The translations under genes and the position numbers were made by a program. This document shows positions 39,556 to 48,902 of a stretch of 64,000 nt of DNA, piece after piece (position 1 is the first letter of the stretch; every line of letters starts with the position of its first letter). A model generated the notes under the pieces. The model made no database searches. It saw only the letters and a program-made list of their open reading frames with translations, and had not been told where the DNA came from. The stretch comes from Nocardioides sp. QY071 (lineage in GTDB: Bacteria; Actinomycetota; Actinomycetes; Propionibacteriales; Nocardioidaceae), in NCBI RefSeq assembly GCF_029961765.1, contig NZ_CP124681.1, positions 1,426,001-1,490,000 on the forward strand, in the 5' to 3' direction.

Positions 39556-41051
39556 CCCTGGACATCCCCACCACCGTCGCCCGCTTCGCCCGGGTCCGGC
39601 CGACCGCGGCGGCGGCCACCCTCGGCCTGCGGGTCGTCAGCTTCGCCGAGCTCGACGAGGCCGGCAACCGAGCGGCCCGCTCGTTCGCGAAGCTCGGCCT
39701 GGGGGCGGGGGACACGATCGCCTGGTGGGCAGCGCCGTCGTTGCGCGCCCTCGACGGGTTCCTCGGCGCCGGGCGGGTCGGGGCGGTCTTCGCGCCGCTC
39801 AACCCGTCGCTGCCCGCGGCCGAGCTGGCCGGGGTGCTGGACTACGTCGCCCCGCGGCTGCTGGTCACCGACCTCGAGCATCTCGACGAGGCCGAGCAGC
39901 TGGCGCGTGAGCGGGAGATCCCGCTGGCGGTGTTCGACGCGGACGGCATGGTGCCGGGCGCGGACCTGGACGCGCTCTGCGCCCGGCTCTCGCCCGAGCC
40001 GCTCGGGGTCGCGATCGACGACACGGCGCCGCACATCCTCTACCTGACCAGTGGCAGCACGGGGCGGCCGAAGGGCGCGCTGGTCAGCCACCGCGCGAGC
40101 TGGCTGCGCTCGGCCGCCGGCGGCGGGACCTTCGGGCAGGCGATGCGCGGCAGGGCCGGCCTGGTGACCGGCTTCCCGCTGTTCCACTACGGCGGCTGGC
40201 ACTACGTGATGGAGGCGTGGCAGAACGGCCGTGCGATCCACCTCGTGCACCGCGCCGACCCGGTCGAGCTGCTGACCGCGGTCGAGCGCTGGCGGGCGTC
40301 GGCGTTCTACGCGATCCCCGCGGTGTGGGAGCGGGTGCTCGACGCGACCGACGTCCAGGCCGACCTGTCCTCGCTGTTCCACGCCGACACCGGTACGTCG
40401 CGGGTCTCGCCGACGCTGCTGGAGCGGATCAGGACCCGCGTGCCGCAGGCGACCACGACGGTGCTGTACGGCACCACCGAGGCCGGCTCGATGGCCCGGC
40501 TCCACGACGCGCACGCCCACCTGGACACCCGTCCCGGCAGCGTCGGCCTGGCGACTCCGCCGGGCGTGCTGTGGACCGCCGAGGACGGCGAGATCCGGGT
40601 CGCGTCGCCGACCCTGATGAACGGCTACCTCGACCGGCCGGAGGACACCGCGCAGGTCCTCGGCGACGGGGTCTACCACTCGGGCGACGTCGGGCACGTC
40701 GACGAGGACGGCTACCTCTTCATCACCGGCCGGGTCAGCGAGATGATCCGCAGCGGCGGGGAGAGCGTGTGGCCGACCGAGGTCGAGGCGGCGCTGCGCG
40801 GACTGCCCGGCTGCGCGGACTACGCGGTGGTCGGCGTACCGGACGATCTGTGGGGCGAGGTGGTCTGCCTGGCCGTGTCGTCCGCCGGCGGCCCGGTGCC
40901 CGACGTCGAGGCCGTGCGCCGGCTGCTCGACGGCCGGCTGGCCCGGCACAAGCATCCGCGGATGGTCGTCGGCGTGCCGGCCATCCCCCGCACCGCCGCG
41001 ACCGGGCAGGTGCAGCGACGGGCGCTGTCGGCCCAGATCGCGGGCGCCTGA
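39552..41051 (+). CDS. AMP-forming acyl-CoA synthetase
   Basis: A 499-residue adenylate-forming ligase. The P-loop is ILYLTSGSTGRPKGALVS (about 161-178), then TGFPLFHYGGW, TTVLYGTTEAGSM, YHSGDVGHVDEDGYLFITGR and the C-terminal GGESVWPTEVEAAL. The last catalytic Lys region reads PRTAATGQVQRR, where most relatives have a T-x-x-G-K motif: the Lys position is a Gln, which may lower the adenylation half-reaction. It would activate a carboxylic acid as CoA thioester. Middle gene of a tightly packed three-gene operon. Confidence 0.88.
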   Translation: MTLDIPTTVARFARVRPTAAAATLGLRVVSFAELDEAGNRAARSFAKLGLGAGDTIAWWAAPSLRALDGFLGAGRVGAVFAPLNPSLPAAELAGVLDYVAPRLLVTDLEHLDEAEQLAREREIPLAVFDADGMVPGADLDALCARLSPEPLGVAIDDTAPHILYLTSGSTGRPKGALVSHRASWLRSAAGGGTFGQAMRGRAGLVTGFPLFHYGGWHYVMEAWQNGRAIHLVHRADPVELLTAVERWRASAFYAIPAVWERVLDATDVQADLSSLFHADTGTSRVSPTLLERIRTRVPQATTTVLYGTTEAGSMARLHDAHAHLDTRPGSVGLATPPGVLWTAEDGEIRVASPTLMNGYLDRPEDTAQVLGDGVYHSGDVGHVDEDGYLFITGRVSEMIRSGGESVWPTEVEAALRGLPGCADYAVVGVPDDLWGEVVCLAVSSAGGPVPDVEAVRRLLDGRLARHKHPRMVVGVPAIPRTAATGQVQRRALSAQIAGA

Positions 41052-42022
41052 TGCGGGCCGCGTCGGTCACGGCGCCGGGCCGGCTCGAGGTCGTCGACGC
41101 CCCCGACCCGGCCCCCGCGCCGGGAGAGCTGCTGATCCGCACGGAGGTCGCCGCGATCTGCGGCTCCGACCTCCACGTCGTGTCCGAGGGCGGCAACGGA
41201 CTCCCGGGCGGCCCCGGCCACGAGGCGGTCGGCGTCGTGGTCGAGAGCCGCTCGCCGGTCGTGGCCGTGGGGACGCGGGTCCTGTGCGCCCCACCCGCCG
41301 CGGCCGCGGCCTGCTTCGCCGACCTCCAGGTGCTGCCACCCTCGGCCGTCGTACCCGTGCCGGAGGGCGCGCCCGAGCGGCTGGTGCTCGCCCAGCAGCT
41401 CGGCACCGCGGTCTTCGCGATGAAGCGGTTCTGGCCGTCGGTGCGGCTGCCAGCCACCGCCGAGCCGCGCGCGGCCGCCGTGGTCGGCACCGGACCCGCC
41501 GGCCTGGCGTTCGTCCAGCTGCTGCGCCGTGCGGGCTTCGAACAGGTGATCGTGAGCGACCTGTCCCCGGCGCGGCTGGCCACCGCGACGTCGTACGGCG
41601 CCACCCGGGTCGTGCACGCCCCCGGCGAGGACATCGTCGACGTGGTCGACGAGATCACCGGGGGGATCGGCGTGGAGCTGGCCATCGAGGCCGCCGGCAC
41701 CGACGCCACCCGGCACCAGGTCATGCGGATGGTGCGTGACGAGGGCCGGATCGGGCTGTTCGGCCTCTACGAGGACGACGGCCCGGCCACCTGGCCGCTG
41801 CACACGGTGTTCCGCAAGCGGGCGACCATCGACATGACCTGGAACGCCCAGTCGGAGGAGGGTCTCTCGTCCTTCGTCGACGCGGTCGACCTGGTCGCGG
41901 CGGCTCCGGCGGACGCGCCGACGATGATCACCCACCGGTTCGGGCTGGAGCAGATCGCGGACGCCTTCGCCCTCGCCGGCGACCCGATGAGCGGGGCCGG
42001 CAAGGTCGCCCTCACCTTCTAG
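41051..42022 (+). CDS. Alcohol dehydrogenase-like MDR protein without structural zinc
   Basis: A 323-residue medium-chain dehydrogenase. It keeps [11 protein letters not shown] and [10 protein letters not shown] of the catalytic-zinc site and the cofactor fold [21 protein letters not shown], but the four-Cys structural lobe is replaced by [19 protein letters not shown]. The ATG shares a base with the ligase stop (TGATG). Together with the first dehydrogenase it offers two redox steps around one CoA ligation. The gene ends in a convergent hairpin region. Confidence 0.82.
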   Translation: MRAASVTAPGRLEVVDAPDPAPAPGELLIRTEVAAICGSDLHVVSEGGNGLPGGPGHEAVGVVVESRSPVVAVGTRVLCAPPAAAAACFADLQVLPPSAVVPVPEGAPERLVLAQQLGTAVFAMKRFWPSVRLPATAEPRAAAVVGTGPAGLAFVQLLRRAGFEQVIVSDLSPARLATATSYGATRVVHAPGEDIVDVVDEITGGIGVELAIEAAGTDATRHQVMRMVRDEGRIGLFGLYEDDGPATWPLHTVFRKRATIDMTWNAQSEEGLSSFVDAVDLVAAAPADAPTMITHRFGLEQIADAFALAGDPMSGAGKVALTF

Positions 42023-42031
42023 GGGTCGGGT

Positions 42032-42104
42032 CTTCTCCGCGTATCTGACGAACGGGTCGTGAACTCGGCCATTTCACAGCCCATTCGTCAGATATGCGGA
42101 GAAG
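42032..42104. terminator. Long bidirectional hairpin between convergent operons
   Basis: A 21-base stem (42032-42052 with 42084-42104) is perfect except for one G-T wobble, and it continues inward with GTGAA (42059-42063) and TTCAC (42073-42077). It lies exactly between the dehydrogenase operon and the mce-fadD-aldehyde dehydrogenase operon, so it probably ends both transcripts. Its inner core resembles the hairpin after rodA (61965-62033). Confidence 0.75.
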
Positions 42105-42114
42105 AAGGTGACCC

Positions 42115-43722
42115 TCAGCGGACCCGGAGCCGCCTCAGGAGCTTGAGCTGGGCGTTGCCCAACCCCACGAACCGGTCGAGGGACATCCCCGCCGGTGGGC
42201 CGAGGGGGACCAGGCGCTGGGTGGCGACGGTCTGCGACTCGGTGTACTTGCGCATGCCCTCGGCGCCGTGGCGGCGGCCCAGGCCGCTGTCGCCCATGCC
42301 GCCCATCCCGGCCTCGATCGAGCCGGCCGCCGCGGCGGCACCGTCGTTGACGTTGACCGAGCCGGCCCGGATGCGCTGGGCCAGCGCCTCGGCGGTGCCC
42401 GTGTCCCGCGACCAGATGCTCGCGGACAGGCCGTAGCGGCCCTCGTTCGCCTTCTCGATCGCGTCGAGATCGGTGGCCACCTTGTAGAGCGAGATCACCG
42501 GGCCGAAGGTCTCCTCGAGGCAGACCGGCATGTCGGCGGTGACGCCCTCCAGCACGGTCGGCTCGTGCATGAGCGGGCCGAGGTCGGGCCGCGCCCGGCC
42601 ACCGGCCAGCACGGTCGCGCCCGCCGCGACGGCGGAGGCGACGTGGGAGGTGACCGCCTCCAGCTGCGCCGGGGAGGCCAGCGAGCCTACGTCGACGGTG
42701 TAGTCGAAGGTCTGGCCCAGCGTGAGGGCCTCGGTGGCGGCGACCAAAGCGTCCCGGAACGCGTCGTAGACGTCCGCGTGGACGATCACCCGCTCGATGT
42801 GGATGCACATCTGGCCGGTGTTCGCGAAGGCCGCCGCGACGCAGCCGGCCGCGGCCTTCTCGACGTCGGCGTCGGCGAGCACGACGAGCGGGTTCTTGCC
42901 GCCGAGCTCGAGCGAGGCCGCGATCAGCATCTCGCCCGCGCGACGTCCGACCGAACGGCCGGTCGCGGTCGACCCGGTGAAGCAGATGTGGTCGACCCCG
43001 GCCCCGGGGGCGTCGACAGAGCCGATGAGCGCGTCGCCGACGACGGAGCCCGGGCCCACGACGACGTGCCAGATGTCGCGGGGCAGACCGGCCTCGGCGA
43101 GCAGTGCCCGGGTCCACAGCAGGGTGAGCGGGGTCTGCGAGTCGGCCTTGCTGACCACGCCGTTGCCTGCGAGCAGCGCGGGCAGCACGTCGCCGACGGC
43201 GAGGTAGAGCGGGTAGTTCCAGGGCGAGATCATCCCGACGACGCCCTTCGGCACCCGCACCTCGCGCACCTTGGTCAGCCCCGGCATCGCGCCGCGCACC
43301 TTGTGGTCCACGAGGTAGCGCCGCCCGTGCCGCGCGTAGTGCCGCGCGATGGTCGCGACCTGCAGGATCTCCTGCCAGGCGCTGAACCGGGACTTGCCCA
43401 TCTCCCACTGGATCAGGTCGATCACCTCGTCCTGCCGCTCGACGAGCAGGTCGTGGAAGCGCAGCACGATGCCCGCCCGAGTGCTCCACGGCAGCAGCGC
43501 CCACCGGTGCTGGGCCTCACGCGCGGACGCGATGGCGTCGGTGACGTCGCCGGCGCTGGAGACGGGTACGGCGGCCGTCGGCTGCCCGTCGTACGGCGCG
43601 ACCGCCGTGCTCGTCGCGGTCGAGGCCGGGTCGCGGAACACCCAGCGGCTCCACCCGGCGATCCGCTCGTCGATGACCCAGTCGGGCCGGGCGGCGGCAG
43701 GAGCAACAACGGTCGTGGTCAC
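42115..43722 (-). CDS. Aldehyde dehydrogenase family protein (succinate-semialdehyde dehydrogenase-like)
   Basis: A 535-residue NAD(P)-dependent aldehyde dehydrogenase. Signatures: PWNYPLYLAVGDVLPALLAGN, FTGSTATGRSVGRRA (cofactor loop), catalytic Glu in LELGGKNPLVV, catalytic Cys in FANTGQMCIHIERV, and EETFGPVISLYKV. The C-terminal tail is about 40 residues longer than the core. It oxidises an aldehyde to an acid. GTG start overlaps the fadD stop (GTGA), so it is the last gene of the mce operon's downstream extension and may process a lipid-derived aldehyde. Confidence 0.9.
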   Translation of the reverse strand: MTTTVVAPAAARPDWVIDERIAGWSRWVFRDPASTATSTAVAPYDGQPTAAVPVSSAGDVTDAIASAREAQHRWALLPWSTRAGIVLRFHDLLVERQDEVIDLIQWEMGKSRFSAWQEILQVATIARHYARHGRRYLVDHKVRGAMPGLTKVREVRVPKGVVGMISPWNYPLYLAVGDVLPALLAGNGVVSKADSQTPLTLLWTRALLAEAGLPRDIWHVVVGPGSVVGDALIGSVDAPGAGVDHICFTGSTATGRSVGRRAGEMLIAASLELGGKNPLVVLADADVEKAAAGCVAAAFANTGQMCIHIERVIVHADVYDAFRDALVAATEALTLGQTFDYTVDVGSLASPAQLEAVTSHVASAVAAGATVLAGGRARPDLGPLMHEPTVLEGVTADMPVCLEETFGPVISLYKVATDLDAIEKANEGRYGLSASIWSRDTGTAEALAQRIRAGSVNVNDGAAAAAGSIEAGMGGMGDSGLGRRHGAEGMRKYTESQTVATQRLVPLGPPAGMSLDRFVGLGNAQLKLLRRLRVR

Positions 43723-45590
43723 GAGTAGAGCCTTTCCAGGACGTCGGCGTACTTGGCGTGGACGACGCGGCGCTTGAGCTTGAGCGTCGGGGTGAGCTCC
43801 TCGGACTCGGCGGTCCACTCGACCGGGAGCAGCTCCCAGGCCTTGACCTGCTCGGGCCGCGACAGGCGCTCGTTGGCGGCGTCGACGGCCTGCTGGGCGA
43901 CCGCGAGCATGGCGGGGTGCTGGGCCAGCTCGGCGAGCGAGGTGCCGGCGGGGATGCCGAGCTGGGCGCCGACCAGCGGCGCGATCTCGGCGTCGAGGGT
44001 GAGCACCGCGACGACGTACGGCCTGCCCTCGCCGAAGACCAGCGCGTGGCCGACGATCGGGCTCTCCTTGAGGTAGTTCTCGATGTTGGAGGGCGCGATG
44101 TTCTTGCCGGAGGAGGTGATGATCATCTCCTTCTTGCGGTCGACGACCTTGAGGAAGCCGTCCTCGTCGATCTCGCCGATGTCGCCGGTGTGCACCCAGC
44201 CGTCGGTGTCGATGAGGGCTGCGGTCGCCTCGGGCTGCTTGTAGTAGCCCTTCGAGGCGACCGGGCCGCGGGCCAGGATCTCGCCGTCCTCGGCCAGCGT
44301 GATCTCGATGCCGGGCAGGGCGCGGCCGACGGTGCCGAGGCGGAACTGGTCCGGGCCGCAGGAGGTGACGGCGGCACAGGTCTCGGTCATGCCGTAGACG
44401 TCGTAGATCCGCATGCCGAGGCCGGCGAAGAACCTCGCGACCTCCAGCGGCATCGGGGCGGCGGCGGACGCCGCCCATTCGCAGCGGTCGAGGCCGAGCA
44501 GCGCGCGCAGGAAGGAGAGCAGCCCGGCGTCGGCGGCCCGGAACCGGGCCTCGAGCTCGGGGGAGACCGTGCTGCCCGACTGGAGCGCCTCGACGTACTC
44601 CAGGCCGGTCGCGAGCGCCCCCTCGACCTGGGCCCTCTTCTCCGGGTCGGTCTCGGCGGCGAGCTTGGCGGAGATGCCGGTCCTGATCTTCTCCCACACC
44701 CGCGGGACCCCGAAGAAGCGCGTCGGGTGCACCTCGCCGAGCGCGCCGAGCAGCAGCGCGGGGTCGGCGATCAGGTGGATGTGGGCGCCCATGACCTGCG
44801 GGATGTACATGCCCAGCGTGCGCTCGGCGATGTGGGCGAACGGCAGGTAGGAGATGAACTCGTTGTGCTGGGTCGGCGAGGCGACGCGCAGTGAGCAGAT
44901 GCACTCGTAGAGCACGGCGTGGTGGGTGAGCACGACGCCCTTCGGGTTCCCGGTCGTGCCCGAGGTGTAGAGGATCGTCAGCGGGTCGTCCGGGGAGATG
45001 CCGGCAGTGCGCTCGGACAGGTCGGCCGCGTGGTCCGCGCGCCAGGCGGCACCGGAGGCGAGGAAGGCGTCCCAGGTGACGAACCTGTCGTCACCCGCGG
45101 GTGCGTCCGCGTCGATCACGACGACGGTGCGGATCGAGGTGGACTCGGCCAGCGCCCGCTCCCAGCGGGCCAGGTGGTCGGCGCTCTCGAGTACGACGAC
45201 ACTCGGCTCGGCATGGCCGGCGACGTAGGCGACCTGGTCGGGGGAGAGCGTGTTGTAGACCGACATCGACACGCCCGCGGCGTGGACGACGCCGAGGTCG
45301 GCGACGACGTGCTCGATCCGGTTGCTCGCCATGAGCGCCACCCGGTCGCCTGTGGCGACGCCGGCTGCCATCAGCGCGCCCGCCGCATCGAGCGCCTGTT
45401 CGCGCAGCGCGGTCCAGGTGACCGTGCGCCAGCCGGGCGCGTACCCGGCGGACAGGTCGATCCCGACCTTGTCGGAGTACGCCGCCAGGTCGCCCTCGGC
45501 CTCCACGGTGCGGGCCAGGGCGACGGGCAGGGTGAGGCCGGCGATCTCCTGCTCGACCTCGGCGCGGATCGTCAGGGTGTCGGTGCTCAT
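43719..45590 (-). CDS. Long-chain fatty-acid-CoA ligase (FadD15-like)
   Basis: A 623-residue acyl-CoA ligase. LTILYTSGTTGNPKGVVLTH is the ATP-binding loop; YLPFAHIAERTLGMY, DVYGMTETCAAVTSCG, GWVHTGDIGEIDEDGFLKVVDRKKEMI and a C-terminal LTPTLKLKRRVV with catalytic Lys follow. This layout matches FadD15-type enzymes of actinobacteria that activate long-chain fatty acids. It starts 41 bases after mceF, with GAGG seven bases before the ATG, so imported lipids could be activated directly. Compare fadD5 in the mycobacterial mce1 operon. Confidence 0.92.
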   Translation of the reverse strand: MSTDTLTIRAEVEQEIAGLTLPVALARTVEAEGDLAAYSDKVGIDLSAGYAPGWRTVTWTALREQALDAAGALMAAGVATGDRVALMASNRIEHVVADLGVVHAAGVSMSVYNTLSPDQVAYVAGHAEPSVVVLESADHLARWERALAESTSIRTVVVIDADAPAGDDRFVTWDAFLASGAAWRADHAADLSERTAGISPDDPLTILYTSGTTGNPKGVVLTHHAVLYECICSLRVASPTQHNEFISYLPFAHIAERTLGMYIPQVMGAHIHLIADPALLLGALGEVHPTRFFGVPRVWEKIRTGISAKLAAETDPEKRAQVEGALATGLEYVEALQSGSTVSPELEARFRAADAGLLSFLRALLGLDRCEWAASAAAPMPLEVARFFAGLGMRIYDVYGMTETCAAVTSCGPDQFRLGTVGRALPGIEITLAEDGEILARGPVASKGYYKQPEATAALIDTDGWVHTGDIGEIDEDGFLKVVDRKKEMIITSSGKNIAPSNIENYLKESPIVGHALVFGEGRPYVVAVLTLDAEIAPLVGAQLGIPAGTSLAELAQHPAMLAVAQQAVDAANERLSRPEQVKAWELLPVEWTAESEELTPTLKLKRRVVHAKYADVLERLYS

Positions 45591-45631
45591 CGTGGTTCCT
45601 CTCGGTTGTCCGGAAACGGGACGGGATGGGA

Positions 45632-46774
45632 CTACTGCTGGGGCACTTCGGCCGAGCCGCGGCCCTGGGTGCCCTTCGGCGGGTCGGTGCAGTGCACGTC
45701 GGTGCGCGGCTCGCGGCGACTGGTGTCCTGGATGTCGCGCTGGACGCTGCGGTCGTAGACGCAGTTCTTGAGGATCCGCGGGACGAGCACGACCCGGCCG
45801 CTGCCGTCGCGGGTGCTGCCGGCCATCACGTCGGCCTGGATCGGCGCCCAGTCCAGCCAGTGCTGGAGCCCGCGCAGGTGCTCGGCGGCCATCTCGGTGA
45901 GGGGTACGCCGGCGCGCAGCATCCGGCGCAGCTGGGGCGAGGCCGCCCGCCACCAGCGCTCGAGCCGCGGCACCAGGTCGATCGCGGTGGTGACCGTGCT
46001 GCGCACGGCGGGCGTGGCCTTCGCGAGCGACTGGGCGACGGCCTCGAGATCGGCGGAGAGCCGGCGGATCTCGGGGGAGAGCTCGGCGAGCGTGGTCAGC
46101 GGCGTCTCGGCCTGCTGCGCCAGTGTCGTGAGGTCGGGCTCGAGCCGGCGCAGCATCGCGAACGCGCTCTCCAGCTCGATCGCCAGCGAGCGCAGGTCGA
46201 CGTCCTGGTCGTTGTCGCCGAAGATCGCCGCGGTCTCGGTGGCGATGGTCCGCACGTCGGCGACGTCGAGGTGCGACATCAGCCGCTGCGCGTGCGCCAG
46301 GACGTCGGGTACGCCGAGCGGGACGCTGGTCGCCGAGACGGGGACGGTCGCGCCGTCGGCCAGGTAGGGCCCCTTGCCCGACGTGGGCCGGACGTCGAGG
46401 TACTGCTCGCCGACCGCGGACAGGTTGCGGACCTCCATCGCGCTGTCCCGCGGCACCTCGACGCCGGACTCGATCTCGATCCGCGCGACCACCCCCACGC
46501 CGGGCTTCGCGCTGAGCCGTACGTCGCTCACCTCGCCGATGCGCTGGCCGCGGTAGGTCACGACCGAGCCCTCGTGCAGGCCGGCGGCCTGGGGGAGCTC
46601 GACCGTGACGGCGTACGGGTGGTGGAACAAGGAGCCGCCGACCACCGTGTCGGCGACGTAGACGACACCGCCGACGAGGATGACCAGGATCAGCGACTGG
46701 GCGACCCGGATCCGGCGCCGCCACATCCGGGAGGTGGCGGCGACCTGCTCGGCCGGGGTGGCGCGCCGGCTCAC
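45632..46774 (-). CDS. mceF: Mce/MlaD protein, sixth of the operon
   Basis: A 380-residue Mce protein. A single N-terminal helix (about 26-46) is followed by the MlaD core (YAVTVELPQAAGLHEGSVVTYRGQRIGEV, AVGEQYLDVRP), a long helical segment and a tail with three Cys. Mce proteins assemble into hexameric tubes that carry lipids across the envelope. GTG start overlaps the mceE stop. Confidence 0.9.
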   Translation of the reverse strand: MSRRATPAEQVAATSRMWRRRIRVAQSLILVILVGGVVYVADTVVGGSLFHHPYAVTVELPQAAGLHEGSVVTYRGQRIGEVSDVRLSAKPGVGVVARIEIESGVEVPRDSAMEVRNLSAVGEQYLDVRPTSGKGPYLADGATVPVSATSVPLGVPDVLAHAQRLMSHLDVADVRTIATETAAIFGDNDQDVDLRSLAIELESAFAMLRRLEPDLTTLAQQAETPLTTLAELSPEIRRLSADLEAVAQSLAKATPAVRSTVTTAIDLVPRLERWWRAASPQLRRMLRAGVPLTEMAAEHLRGLQHWLDWAPIQADVMAGSTRDGSGRVVLVPRILKNCVYDRSVQRDIQDTSRREPRTDVHCTDPPKGTQGRGSAEVPQQ

Positions 46775-47751
46775 TGCGCACCTCCCGTCGCCGTCAGCGC
46801 CTTCAGGTCGAGCAGGAAGGTCAGGTCGAAGTTGGCGAAGTCGCCCGGTGCGGCCTGGTCGCTGCCCTCGGCGAAGGCGACCAGCCCGGTCATCACGCCG
46901 TCGATGTCGTCCCGGCCGGCGAGCAGGGTCCGGACCACCGGCTCCATGTCCTCGAGCTGGGCGACGAGGTCGGCGCGCACGGCCTCGGTGAGCGGGGTGG
47001 CGACCGCGTCGAACCTGCTCAGCGACTCCATCGCCGTCACGAGCTGCGCGCGCTGCTGGTCGAAGGTGGCGACCAGCCCGGTGAGCGTGGTGAGGGAACG
47101 GGTGATCTCGGGCAGGTCGCCCGCCAGCCGGGTGGTCAACCGGTCCAGCGACGCGGTCAGCCGGTCGACCCGCGGGAAGTCGGCGTTCAGGTCGGTCACC
47201 GCGGTGTCGAGGCGACGCAGGAGGCGTCGTACGTCGTCGGCGTTGCCGGTCAGCGCGACGTTGAGCTGGTCGATGATCGTGGAGATGTCGGCGAAGCTGC
47301 CGCCGGTGACGACGGTGGACAGGGCGCTGAGCAGGTCGGTGACGTCGGGCGCGCTGCCGGTCGCGGCGACCGGCAGGGTCGCACCGTCGGCCAGGACGGT
47401 GCCGGTCTCGCCGGGGAGCAGCTGCACGAACGCCGTACCCATGGGGGAGGTCAGCCGGATCTCGGCCCGGGAGGAGTCGCGCAGCCGGACCGACGTCGAC
47501 AGCGCGAGCTCGACCTCGGCGACGTAGTCGCCCGCCTCCACCGCCGTCACCTGGCCGACCGTGGCGCCGTCGAGCTTCACCGGTGCGTCGACCGGGAGGT
47601 TGAGCGCGTCGGCGAACTCGATCGTCACGGCGTACGTCGGCCCGTCGACCAGGCTCGGGAGCGGCACGTCCTCCAGGGTCAGCCCGCAGCCGGCCGTCAG
47701 CCCGCCGACCAGCAGCGTCAGTGTGGCGAGCAGCCGCCTGGCGCCGGTCAC
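46771..47751 (-). CDS. mceE: Mce/MlaD lipoprotein, fifth of the operon
   Basis: A 326-residue Mce protein whose N terminus is a lipoprotein-type signal ending LTAGC (Cys22), as in MceE/LprK-type proteins. MlaD core: YAVTIEFADALNLPVDAPVKLDGATVGQV and MGTAFVQLLPGE. Helical heptad-like region from about residue 130. Both ends overlap neighbours by four bases. Confidence 0.9.
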   Translation of the reverse strand: MTGARRLLATLTLLVGGLTAGCGLTLEDVPLPSLVDGPTYAVTIEFADALNLPVDAPVKLDGATVGQVTAVEAGDYVAEVELALSTSVRLRDSSRAEIRLTSPMGTAFVQLLPGETGTVLADGATLPVAATGSAPDVTDLLSALSTVVTGGSFADISTIIDQLNVALTGNADDVRRLLRRLDTAVTDLNADFPRVDRLTASLDRLTTRLAGDLPEITRSLTTLTGLVATFDQQRAQLVTAMESLSRFDAVATPLTEAVRADLVAQLEDMEPVVRTLLAGRDDIDGVMTGLVAFAEGSDQAAPGDFANFDLTFLLDLKALTATGGAQ

Positions 47752-48902
47752 GGGATCGCCCCCGGCAGGCCGTTGTAGATGCCGTCGAGGAGCGGGTCCA
47801 GCAGGCCGGTGCCCTGGCCGCTGAACAGCAATCCGCAGATCCGGGTCCCGGTGTCGCCGGCGAGCGCCTCGGCGAAGACCTTGCAGCTGTGGTCGCGGAA
47901 GGCGGCGGCGAACGGGCCGGCGCTGAAGGCGAACTGCACGCGCAACCGGCCGAGGTCCCAGTCGTAGGCGCGGGCGAAGTTCTCCGCCATCGTCGGCATC
48001 GTGTCGAAGGCCTCCTCGAGGGAGTCCTGGCGCGAGCGGACCAGGGCGACCACGTCGGCGAGGCCCTTCAGGTCGTCGCCGAGGACGCCGCCGTTCTGCT
48101 CCAGGAAGCGGTTGGCCAGCCGGGTGAGCTCGTCGAGGCTGTCGAGGGTCGCGACCAGCTCCTGACGCTGGTCGGCGAGCACCGCGCCGGTGTCCGCGGA
48201 CGCCCTCGTGAAGTCGCGGATCGACGCGTCCCGCTCGGCGAGCGTGTGGACCAGGGGGACCAGGTTGTCGGTGACCGCGGTGAGGTCGCCGTCCTTGGCG
48301 TTGATCATCGCCAGCGCGTCGCGGCTCTCGGCGAGCGCGGCGCGCAGGTGCGGCCCGTTGCCGTCGAGCGTCCTCGCGGTCGCCGCGAGGACGTCGCCGA
48401 GGCCCTTGCCGTCCTTGCTGCCGGGGCTGCCGGGGCCGTCGGGACCGCCGTCGAGGGCGAGCACCAGGTCGTCGATCGCCTTGGCGATCTCGTCGACGGT
48501 GGCGGGCGCCCGGGTGTGGTCGGCGGCGATGTGCGCGCCGGTCGCCAAGGTCGGGCCGTCGGTCCAGGCCGGGCCGAGCTCGATGTACCGGTCCGTGACG
48601 AGGGAGCCCTGCAGGATCTCGGCACCGGCGTCGCGCGGCACCCGGGTGTCGGGGGCGAGGTGCATGACCACGCGCATGGTCGCGCCCTGCGGCTCGATCC
48701 CGACGATCTCGCCGACCTTCACGCCGAGGTAGGTGACGTCGTTGCCGACATAGACCCCCGTCGTGTCGGCGAAGTCGGCGGTCACGACGAGGTCGTCGGG
48801 GTCGTCGCCGCCGAGCCAGCCGAGCAGCCGGGCGCCGGACAGCAGCACGGCGAGGGCGACGACCGCGCCGGCGATGGTGAGGAGCCTCTGTCGGGCGATC
48901 AC
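47748..48902 (-). CDS. mceD: Mce/MlaD protein, fourth of the operon
   Basis: A 384-residue Mce protein from GTG 48902 (VIARQRLLTIAG). A transmembrane helix near residues 8-27 precedes the MlaD core (VVTADFADTTGVYVGNDVTYLGVKVGEIV, LVTDRYIELGPA). A Gly/Pro-rich linker and long helices follow; two Cys near the end (HSCKVF, RICGLL) may bond. The ORF runs 25 codons further upstream but inside the previous gene; the GTGA overlap decides the start. Confidence 0.88.
   Translation of the reverse strand: MIARQRLLTIAGAVVALAVLLSGARLLGWLGGDDPDDLVVTADFADTTGVYVGNDVTYLGVKVGEIVGIEPQGATMRVVMHLAPDTRVPRDAGAEILQGSLVTDRYIELGPAWTDGPTLATGAHIAADHTRAPATVDEIAKAIDDLVLALDGGPDGPGSPGSKDGKGLGDVLAATARTLDGNGPHLRAALAESRDALAMINAKDGDLTAVTDNLVPLVHTLAERDASIRDFTRASADTGAVLADQRQELVATLDSLDELTRLANRFLEQNGGVLGDDLKGLADVVALVRSRQDSLEEAFDTMPTMAENFARAYDWDLGRLRVQFAFSAGPFAAAFRDHSCKVFAEALAGDTGTRICGLLFSGQGTGLLDPLLDGIYNGLPGAIP

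Noticed and set aside
37104..40955. A 1283-codon minus-strand open frame
   Set aside because: Only the last 397 codons are livK. The rest is antisense to the dehydrogenase and ligase genes and is a GC-rich shadow frame.
40217..41050. Plus-strand frame upstream of the second dehydrogenase
   Set aside because: It is a shadow frame of the acyl-CoA synthetase; the true gene starts at ATG 41051, overlapping the synthetase stop.
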